NCBI RefSeq assembly: GCF_020882245.1
Contig: NC_083598.1
Span: 41,887,858 to 41,951,857 of the forward strand
Direction: 5' to 3'
Length of the DNA: 64,000 bases
From: Rhopalosiphum padi
Lineage: Eukaryota > Arthropoda > Insecta > Hemiptera > Aphididae
Positions within the stretch are counted from its first letter, which is position 1, and each line of letters starts with the position of its first letter. Below, piece by piece: positions 52,301 through 62,300 of the stretch. The notes below the pieces were generated by a model. That model was not told the origin of the DNA and searched no databases. It saw nothing but the letters and a program-made list of their open reading frames with translations. Position numbers and translations under genes: made by a program.

Positions 52301-54637
52301 TCAATTTTTTAAGAAATTTAATACAACTCGATATCTCGAACATTTTCCTGTTCCTGTTGAGATTTGATATAAAGAAAGACTACTGTACTTCAAATAAAAG
52401 TGATACATATGAATTTTTAATAATTTTTATAATGGTATAGTATCATAGTGACAACTTATGAGAAAACTTGCAATGCATATTCTACTTTTTTGACTCAAAG
52501 AAATATTTTCATCGACATTCATAGTAATAAAATTAAGAAACATTTTAAGTTTGAATAAAATTCAATAGATAGTTATCACAAAAAGACTTATACACTTTGG
52601 ACATTCATAATATGATCATTTGGTGAAAATTATAAGTATTTATTTTTTGAATTAAAACAAAGATTGGCCAAAAAGAATTATTTTTTACGCTCACTAACAC
52701 CTTCATACGCGTTTAAATAGAGAAAAATTTTATTTTTACAAAAAGTACAAAGCTTTTATTGTTTTTAACTATTCTTTTAATAAATAAAACTGTTTAAATG
52801 TGTCAACGTAATATCTTTTTGTTGATAAATAAATTATAAAGCATTAATCAATTTTGCATTGAATTCCTTTTTCGCATGGACTTAGTATAAAGAGTTCATT
52901 AAAATTAGACCAAAATGCAAAATTCGACAAAGTTCGGAACTAATTCCCCGAATGCTTAATTTTGGTACATAATTATTAGTTCTACCTCACTAATAAGTAT
53001 ACTTAAAGTCCTAAAACCTGCCCCTTGTTTGTAGCCTCCCACCCCTCTTTTAATTCGACACATTTTTAATTTTAAATAACTAAACGCTAATTTGTATTAT
53101 ATAATATGTATATCAAAATACAAATGAAACATAATTCCCATTTATATCTACATGGATTGTACAAAGTTGGTAAGTAAACATATGGCATGAAGGAAATTTA
53201 CCATTTAAAAAATATCGTTTTTGTTGAAATTAGAGTCTTATTTATATTACTATCTATAGAAAAACTCATCGGCGTTTTCTATAAATCTGTTTGTATTAAA
53301 AAATAATAAAAATGACTCACCACCAACAGTCCTTATTTTAGTATATTCTGTAAAATCGTTATGTTTTCTTTAGAGTTGGTTTGAAAATAGTTTTTTTTTA
53401 ATGCATTTTTCTGCTGTTCCGATGATATTGTATTTTAAAATGTCCATGTAAGATTCGTTTATGTATATTTTGACATAATATTTTTTTCTAAAAATTTCCA
53501 CTTATACGTACATAAATATATAACAAAGTTTGTCATTTTCAAAAAAAAATTTAATTTTGATAAATAACTTATTTATTTTGTCGTTCTCTAGTTACAATTT
53601 CATAACTCATTATGGTGAATTATAATAACACGTAAAAAAAAATTATGAGATTAACCAGATTAATGTAGGTCAATATTATAAGTCGTCTATACATTACAAA
53701 TCATAATATCAGTCACTACCAAAAGTTCAACTAGATCTATCTTCAACTATTCTAAAAGTTAAAAAATTAATTTAAAATATATTTTTTAGTTTAAAATATG
53801 TACATAAAATACAGATATAATACAATAAAATGATCATGGTTGTATAACCAAAACATAAATCGTTCTGTTAGAATCTGTCATTAGTGTACAATGTACATAT
53901 TTATACAATAATACCATTGTGTGTGTAAAAATATTAAATTACATTGATATTAAATAATATAAATTAATTTAACGTTATTCAAATGTAAAATCACTGTTAG
54001 CGAATAATAAGTTCTTTCGAAATTTGAAATACTTTTGTTATATGGTAAAAATTAATAAAATCAAAATGTATTTAATTTTAATTTTATAATTTATAATCTG
54101 TATGGGTACATACAAATAAAATTTTATGAATTGTCTAAAGTGTCCAGTCCATATAATATATATGATATATGAATGCAATATCAATATAAAGTTTGAATAT
54201 TTTCTATTGTTCAATGATTATATTGTTTTAAAATGTAATTATCATTTACCATACAAATTAAATAATATAAGACCATTTAATAAAATGGGGTTTTTAAAAT
54301 GTAATAAATATTTTGACTAATTATAATATTATGTTATGTCTGTATTTGAATAACTTATAATCCTATCTTTTCTATGTTATATTTTTAGAAAAATCATAAT
54401 TATAATTGAAAATAATATTTTAAATTTACAATAGTTACTTACCTATATTATGTTCTTTACAATTAAAACCATTTTTTTTTTTAATATAATGATATTTGTG
54501 TTGTTTCTTACTTAATATCAATTTTTTTTAAATACATTTTATATAAAATCATCGATGTTACCTTCATTGTTGGAGTCACTGTAGCTTATTAAAATACTGA
54601 TCGTTGTTAATGATATTAAATTTTTTAAATATACCAT
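43349..54637 (-). CDS. BL3: bicycle-like secreted micro-exon protein, intact
   Basis: Eighteen exons: 54637-54562, 53347-53321, 51955-51947, 51361-51335, 51162-51121, 50822-50757, 50146-50093, 49781-49743, 47563-47522, 46507-46493, 45948-45937, 45729-45721, 45348-45340, 45179-45153, 44832-44809, 44684-44619, 44198-44142 and 43455-43349. The product is about 235 aa. Exon 1 encodes a signal peptide (MVYLKNLISLTTIS) with Ser/Asp/Asn after it. Landmarks are a Cys in exon 3, GFLNYCYAMQF in exon 5, RGCDDD in exon 7, IEYCEDL in exon 8, KGWF in exon 9 (Trp-Phe where BL1 has Trp-Cys), Cys in 13, SYFNY in 17, and RYWTLTEWC then a PPIDTQTNS tail. All internal exons are multiples of three with introns after codon base 1. 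Exon 10 is 15 nt here against 9 in BL1 and BL2. MULE-type fragments and a Tigger-like element lie in the introns around exon 9. A secreted effector role is inferred from gene structure. Confidence 0.85.
47328..47490 (+). mobile_element. MULE-like transposase fragment, N-terminal side
   Basis: Open on the plus strand, reading through SLNHVPDCENIEAAKA, a stretch of the kind found between the FLYWCH finger and catalytic domain of insect MULE proteins. It lies just downstream of BL3 exon 9 on the opposite strand. Short and broken, with no start. Assignment by resemblance only. Confidence 0.4.
47898..48690 (+). mobile_element. MULE transposase remnant in BL3 intron 8
   Basis: Two open pieces match the MULE transposase domain. 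At 47958 there is DGTFKSAPKLFMQIYTLH, and at 48222-48480 a piece contains DFEIGM, then KGCLFHFGQSIWRQVQ and later KICALALY. The catalytic-domain spacing is interrupted by about 140 bp of AT-rich sequence, so the element is dead. The flanks hold related inverted motifs ('aattcgccgacaaatt' left, 'tcggcaaattgggattcgg' right), which may be the element ends. It is a DNA transposon of the Mutator-like group. Confidence 0.7.
48845..49436. mobile_element. Tigger/pogo-like non-autonomous element
   Basis: The ends are 'cagtgagttccgctaaatg' and, inverted, 'aaagcggatctcactg', flanked by TA on both sides. It is 592 bp with no reading frame of note. Inserted in BL3 intron 8, beside the MULE remnant. Confidence 0.7.
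52265..54300. repeat. Segment nearly identical to 39740-41780
   Basis: Partner of the BL2 segment. The adjoining piece around BL3 exon 3 (51930-52110) instead matches BL1 (29740-29900), so BL3 is a mosaic of BL2-like and BL1-like blocks. Confidence 0.75.
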
Positions 54638-55299
54638 TTTATTCTTTAGAATGTTAAGCTTATTACAAAGAACAAGTAACTATTTCGCTTTGCAAGATTA
54701 AAATATGTGTGATCATTTTTTAAAAAAATAGGGTATTTATTAACGATTAAGTAAATACATTTCAACCGCATAGATATTATAAAAAATAAATAAGTACTAA
54801 ATCAACTCTGTCTTGTAAGACATGTGCAAATAAGACACATTACCTATATATTTTATGGATTGTATTTTATTCTTAAATCAAACATAATATCAACGAACAC
54901 ATTTGACCTTATTTCTTATATTATTACTTAATATTATATTGTAATGAATAATAATAAATCCGTTTAAACTAAATGTTGACTATCCTAATTATTTATAGAG
55001 TTATCAGTTATCAAATTATCAAAAAAAAAAAATTGATACACATAAATTGAATCATTATTTAAAATCTATCGTTATTAAAAAAGATCCATTATTCCAAATA
55101 TTTTATAATACAAAACACAAGCAAGACCGTAGCCAGAGTTAGTAAAGATATGTTATATTATACAAGTTTTAATAAATCACTGTATAGACATGGCTGTGAT
55201 ACATACAACTGATGAAAAAAATGAAACATTTACTGCCCCCTTTTTTTAATCCAACTACATCCGATTAAGCCTTTAACTTCCATCGTCCACCTGAATAGC
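54638..55299. other. BL3 5' flank
   Basis: 54640-55125 is the conserved 5' flank shared with BL0, BL1 and BL2 ('acaaagaacaagtaactat', 'aaaatctatcgttatta') and presumably contains the promoter. 55230-55299 is the repeat fragment shared with 33030-33107, truncated at the start of the LTR-like sequence. Confidence 0.5.
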
Positions 55300-56040
55300 T
55301 GTAGTGCCCAATATGTGCGATACGCTCACTTTGAGAATGTTCGTCGGACGCCATACGTATGACGATCCCCATAATCGATTAGCATTTAGCTCTGAGCTGT
55401 GCACGTCGATATAATCATTGCCGGTCGTACAGTGTAGAACACCACCGACAACACGTCGTTACTGAAGTTCGCGATGATGGCTGCCGTCTTATTCAGTATT
55501 AATTTAGTTCTCGACGTTTGGTCGATAGTTCTATCGTTAGTATCTTCTAGTTTGAGCGTACTGCTACGATCCGGCGTAGTCGTGCTTGTCCGGTGATCAG
55601 TATCTGTTAACCACAAGCTTCGTCCGGTCACTGTTCTCTTCTCTTACTAGGTTCATTGATCGTCTAGGTCTAGTTTCTTCTTTTTTTCGGTTGATTTTTT
55701 TAGTTCTTGACAGTTCAAAGGCTGAAAGTAAATTGACGATAATCGGTAAACGCACACTTATTTATACCCGTTGGCGTCACTTATTAGGACGTTGATTAAT
55801 CTGGCGTTGTTGTTATAACGATGAATTACTGCATTATTCTCATATACTAGTAATACGCAATTGCAATAATGCTATTTTTCCTTGTTATACTTTTGATTCC
55901 ATTTGTTGTAGAATTGTATGTTTTTTATTTACTCTTCTAAACCAGTGTCCTCGTTTTATTCGTCATACCGTTGTTTTGCAAATCAACCGTGTTGACACGT
56001 GTTGACCGTGTTGCACATACACAATGCAATATTAATATTT
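55300..56040 (+). mobile_element. Probable Ty3/gypsy-type LTR
   Basis: Starts TGTAGTGCCCA, is markedly less AT-rich than the surroundings, and is followed near 56035 by 'atttggtgacc', which resembles the primer-binding-site context of insect Ty3/gypsy elements. The copy of the flanking repeat at 33107 continues uninterrupted through the point where this sequence starts, so 55300 is an insertion junction. No gag or pol frame follows, so it is a solo LTR or a truncated 5' end. The right boundary is approximate. Confidence 0.5.
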
Positions 56041-59000
56041 GGTGACCAATAGTTGCGTACGAAATTAACGAAATTAATAATAATATCATTAATGACCAAA
56101 ATAAATAGATGCATAGTTATACCGTTCTTTCGTGAGTAACTACTCATGTCAGTAAGTACTAAAAATGCGACAGACGACGATTTCTCAGAACAATTTTTTT
56201 AGAATATTTACTAAATTGAGCCTAATTATGGACATATATTTTAAATTAACAGAGAAGAAATTTGTATATTTTATTATTTATTTGAAATGTCTCACATAAA
56301 TACGGATCTCTCCTTTCTTATAATACGCGAATATGTTCGCCAATATGTTCGCGAAAGGTAACGAAAAGGTTGTGTATGTACTATGTATAATTGTGGTAAA
56401 CATTTAGTATGTGTTTTCTCTATTTTTTTAAGTACCTAATATCTTATAATCTTAAAATTATATTATAATGTATTATACTTTTGTATTGTAAATAAGGGCT
56501 ACGCCCGTAAATTTGTTAATAAATAAATAAATATAAAGTTATTTTTGTTTAGGTATCTCAAATCTATTCATAACATCATTCTAAAACATATGACGTTAGT
56601 ATTCTTCATAAGGTTTATAAATAATATATTTCATAGTATAAATCTTACGTATTCTTCATAGAATATTGTATTAAAATATTTCAGATTTATTAGAATTAAA
56701 AATTATAATATTTAATACTATATTACTAATCGAAACAATTGCAGTTTTTTCATCTACAATCAGTATCTAATGAATATGTTTTTAGAAGATCTTTAAATTT
56801 GATATCATTAAATTCACGTGGATTTATTAAACAAGTAAAATTGTTTATTAACAATCTATGATTAATCAATTTTTCATCACGTGGTTTAAAAAAATTATCT
56901 AAAAATGGTATGTATATTGAAATCTTATACTATATTTCCAGAGATGTTGTCACAACATTGTACCGATTTTTTTTTGAGTTGTTGTAATTCTAGCAAAAAT
57001 TTCTAAGGATTTGTATTTCTTTTTAACTCCAAAAAATGTTTTAAGTCCCTTTTCTGCTTCTGATCGTAATTTAACTATTAAATTTATAACTTCATCACTT
57101 CCATTACTAATGCTAACTTTATATCTTCCTTTTGCAATTGACGACTTAATTGTAGACATATTTTTATGTCAATTATCTAAAATCATAGTTACGTTTACGT
57201 ATGGAGGTATGGCCATATTGTAAAATAATTTATCTTGCACTATATTATTAAACACAAGTAATAAAAAAACAATGTCAAATAAAGGTTTTGCAACACCTAC
57301 AACACCCCCCTCGCTAGGCCACTGAGTTATTATGATTGTATATAGTTTTACACCTGTATTTTTTATTTGGTCAAAACAACTATATTATTGTATAAAAAAA
57401 TTTGCAATTTATATTTTTTTAACGATTTAAATAGGTATTAATCCAAAGGTATTTAATTTGTCACGAGTCTGCAAGTATATATTATATATTAAATGCAAAT
57501 TTTTCAATTTTCTTAAAAATAAATTGAAATTCAATACAGCATCAAGCAGAAACAAGCGAGTAGGAATAAATAGTTGTATAGATTTTTTTTTTCGTGTTAG
57601 AACCGACAATGCCGTGGGAACTGCTTTCGCATTACTTTCGAGTTCTAAGTAGGTACGTAGAATTACCTAAAATATTTCACTAAATAAACATTATTTAAAC
57701 GATATTTTTTTTTTTTTTTGAAAATGTAACACTGATATATTTTTGGCTTATTATAATAAATAACTTTTTTAAATTTTATATTTATTACTACGTTTAAACG
57801 GTCATGTTCAGTTGTTCTAGATCCACCGGTACCTATTGCAATATTATAGTGTCTAAATATGTTAGCGATGCGTTCATTGATCACTCAAAAGTTGAAGTTC
57901 TATAAGAGTTAATTCCAAAAAGTTAGACCAAATCAACCTTACCGTATGGTTGGAAGTTTAAAAGCACTCTGGTTTTGGCGTATCACTGTTAATTATGGTT
58001 TAACTAATACTCGCACGACTATAAATAATTGGTCAACATCCACAGTAGTTACTCATTAATCTTGACATTGAAATTTGAATAGATTTATTATTAAGATATT
58101 TATTATAGTTGTTATTGTATTGTTCAGTATAAACAATTATTGAAACGATATAAAATTACATTTATATTTCCATCGAAAATAAATATAAACGCGCAACTGT
58201 GTGTTTGGAATCCAAACTTTGGATCTAGCAAATGCAATAGAGTGTAGAATATAGGTCAAAACTGTCGCTTTAAAATTTTAACGAATTTGGTATAAAAGAA
58301 ATGGCTTATAAATTATAATTAATCAAGTTCTGTTCTCGCCACTTGTAGTATATTTTTTATGCGTAAAATGTGCAATGCTCCATTTTACCATTTTGTAATT
58401 CTTTACAGTTACATAGGTATTAGCATAGTTATCTGTTACATTTGTTAACGTTTCACAGAAAATACTTGCATAGCGATAAGAATTCACTTTAAATTAAAAA
58501 TTGATTATCAATGCTTTATGAATTAACATTAAAAAAAAAAATCTTAATTTAAAACTTGATGAAATAGATAATATCAATGTAGTGACACGGTACGCAACAG
58601 TCACCAGTACAAAGTACAGGCACCTCACTGACCAGTCTACACTGTTACAACCGCACTCACGGGTAAAGTAGTGACATCGTCGACTATACTCACGACACTG
58701 GCAAAGGCAAAGGCGGGATCGGAAGACGAGACACGCTAGACGGGGGATTATCGACTGCGGGCAATCTCGCCCTTTTGCAGTCACCTTCGTAATGACAACA
58801 CGTCGTAAATCCGATTGGCTACTTTCCTTTCATGGAATTCATTTTTATTTGCCTTATTTTTCAAACTTGTTTTTTTTGTGTTGTCGATTGACAAACTTAC
58901 ATAACACTACATAAAGTTTGTCGTGATCGCGTCAGTACTATAAATATCTACAAAAAAATTAATACAATCCACATAATTGTATATTGGTCCAAAAATGTAC

Positions 59001-59308
59001 AATACATTTTTATTAAAAATTAAACATAGAAATTTATATAACATTAATAAAACACTAAATAAATGATAACACTGGCCACTGTAAGATTAAATTAATATAA
59101 ACGTATAAGAAATTTATAAATTCCATTACTCGTTACAATTAATTAGATGATTATTATTATTATTTAAATATAATAAATAAATAATTTCGACGTAACGATT
59201 TACACTTGAAATTCTTATTACATCAGAAGTGAGTTTATCAGTTTTCTTTTAATATTATAGATTTAAAATACAATTAAAGGCAGATAATAAAATAAGATAG
59301 AAATTCAA
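56041..59308. other. Spacer between BL4 3' end and BL3
   Basis: Mixed debris. 56041-56530 ends with 'gggctacgcccgtaaatttg' and TAAA repeats, like the 3' end of a retroelement. 56550-56750 matches the intron next to BL exon 8 (compare 49585-49740), a stray fragment of another copy. 56950-57240 and 57430-57880 hold short open stretches (for example minus 57159-56950) without recognisable domains, next to C-rich pieces, probably decayed transposons. 58055-58680 and 59020-59308 duplicate the BL1 3' flank (19160-20060). 58690-58980 is an unusually GC-rich insert. Confidence 0.4.
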
Positions 59309-62300
59309 TTATTTAGGATCTTCCTGATTCGGTGCTTCAAGTGAATTTGTTTGAGTGTCAATGGAAACCGATGGTGTTCTTATACACCATTCTGTTAAAG
59401 TCAAATATCGTGTGCCTAAAAACAATAATATAAAACAATATTACAGTTTATGCTTTTTATTTTCTTATTATATCTTTGTTTAATTGTTTGATTTGTTATG
59501 TTATATGATATGCGTACCAATGTAAAATCAAAGAATATATTTTATTTAAGTACCTATAGGCTATATTAGTATATTACTATAGTAATCAATTTTAGCTTAT
59601 AGAAAGATTCATTAAAATTATAAATCAATAATATATACAAATTACAATTAATATAGAACATTTTATAATAATTGATTTTATAGTATATTCTAATAAATTA
59701 TTCTATAATCCAGATTCAATATCATTTATAGAGTAATATTGTATCGTTATTTTTTTATATAACTAGAAACAGATCAGTTATTTTGAAGAGAATACTTACT
59801 TCCTATCAATCTATTCAAAATTTTGATATGATAATTGAAGTAACTATCTTCATTCGCTACATCAAAGAATTGTTAATATATTTAAATGGTTAAAAAGAGT
59901 TTATTTTTATTATTTATTATCAATTCACCATAAAATAGAAGTTACAATGTAGTTATTTATAAAGTAGATTACTGATATAATGACTTTCGTGTTTTTTTTT
60001 TATACACAATGCTAAATTCAACTATATAATAATAATTGTATCAACCATTTTTAGATTCTGAATGGAGTGAGACAACTTTAAGTCGATGTGAATATTTGTT
60101 TCCTGATAACAAATTTTGGCATAACAAAATAAAAATACACTGAATGTTAGAATTAGTTAAGTAAAGATTTAGAGCAACATTAAAATCATTGTTATACTTT
60201 TAGTTATGATGGAAATATTTATCCTTAGGTGAATAAATGTAAGACTTTTCGGCTTAATTTATGAATTTGAACATAATAAATAATATGATCTATATTTTCT
60301 ATATTATAAAATTAAAAAAGTATCAGCAGAGTTCTATTGAAATATCATAATCCAGAAGTTCCCAAACTTTTCAGGCTAGCCCCTCCCTTCATAAAATAAT
60401 TTTAATAGTCATATTTAGAGTACCAAAAAGTTAAAAACAAACAACAATCAGTTACTTTTAATGTGACGTCTGGTCTGGTTTTATATAGTACACGATTATT
60501 ATTACGCAAACTTAACAAATCATTTTCTGCCTTACAAATACAATGTTGATTTTTAAAATGTTCTTGTGCTCCCTTTCTATAATGCTTTCGTAGCTCCCTG
60601 AAGGGTCATGCCCCACACTGAACCTCTGTCTTAATCCATAAATATATATTTTCTACGTCATAAATTATATTTAATATAATTTCCAACTTTAAACTCTTGA
60701 ATATAATATTTTTAAATTGTACCTGATATTGATTTTATGATATCCATTAATATTTCTAAAATAATGATATGATAAGTTATTAATTGAACTACTTGGAACT
60801 ATACTATTTATTGTACTAAAAATTATGTGTTGCGTTATTCAGGAATAGTTTTTTTAAGTTTTATATATGTAATATGTTATATCTTATATGTATATTATAA
60901 TTTACTCTATTATTACCGTCTTCTTTAATAAATTTAGGCTCTAATAAATGAAATAACAATACATTTAGTAAAACATTTTGTCAATATCTAAATTAATTGG
61001 ACTTAATTCGATTATATTAATTATTATTATCGTGTAGTAATAGGGTATAGGTGAAGCTACATCGATTGCAATTGTACATTTTTAATCATCTATTTTGATT
61101 ACTGGCCATTTACTATATTATTAAGATAACGAACTATATTTTATAGATATACTTCGAATACTTTGATATTCCAATATTACACTTAAATTTTCGATGATAT
61201 TACATAAAATAGTAATACAATATTACCTATACGATTAATTGTTTATCAGTAAAACAACATCTGTTGACTATGGAAGAAATGACAAGTGAGTGAACAAAAT
61301 GTTTTTGGTAATTGATGGTTACATTAAAATTACAAATACTGGAAAATTATTAAGGATGACACGTGATAAAAATGTATTTCTTAGTCAAAAATTAAATTCA
61401 TTTAATATGAAAGGACAAATTTCACGATTTGAATTTATAAAAACGGATTGATTTAAATTTTTGCCGGATATATAATAAAACTATTGAAATTACTTATGTA
61501 GTTTTTTTTTTTACTATTTATTATATTTGTAAATTCAGTATTTAGGGAACAACTCGTTTACAGTTACTCGCAGCCGAAAAAAAGGTGACAAAATATAAAT
61601 CCTAAAAAATGATAGTATTAAATGTAAAAACAACCGATTAAATAATTCAATGATTAGAAAAATATTTTAATCATTTTACTGAGTCAATATTCAAATCCTA
61701 TTTTTCATTTTCACTTACACACATTCACATGTAATCATAGGTTTCTAATCGCAGCCAATAGCGATATATTTCTATGCAATACAAATTTTCAGAAAATCAT
61801 ATAGAAAAAATCAAAATCTTATATGAAAAAATAAAATTGATTTCTATGACATTTTTCATATTATGTATTTATGCTATTTATTTTTTTTAATTTCTGAGCT
61901 CTATTAATGATGTATAAGTGAATATAAATATATAATATAAATTAATAAATGTAAGATACATATAATTATATTACATAATAATTTTCTTACGGTTTTTATA
62001 TGCACTAAGAACATTAGTGTATGCATTATCAACTAGAAAATACATAATATTCATATTATACATATAATATGTAATTGATTTATTTCTTAAACATACAAAA
62101 TTTTATTTAGACTAAACGGGGAATTTTTATCATAAATAATAATTAACTAAGTATATACTCACCATAAATTGCACTTAGTTTTATTGACCCTGAATCAAAA
62201 TTTATAATTTCACATATAAATGGTTTACAAAAATGCAATTAAGTATTATACTAATAATAATGAATTACAATTTTAATATTAAAAATGAATGTATTAGGCA

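Noticed and set aside
58494..58784. 96-codon minus-strand Cys-rich frame
   Set aside because: It spans the junction of duplicated BL 3' flank and a GC-rich insert. The homologous flank at 19.6 kb has no such frame, so the Cys content is probably chance from GC-rich DNA.
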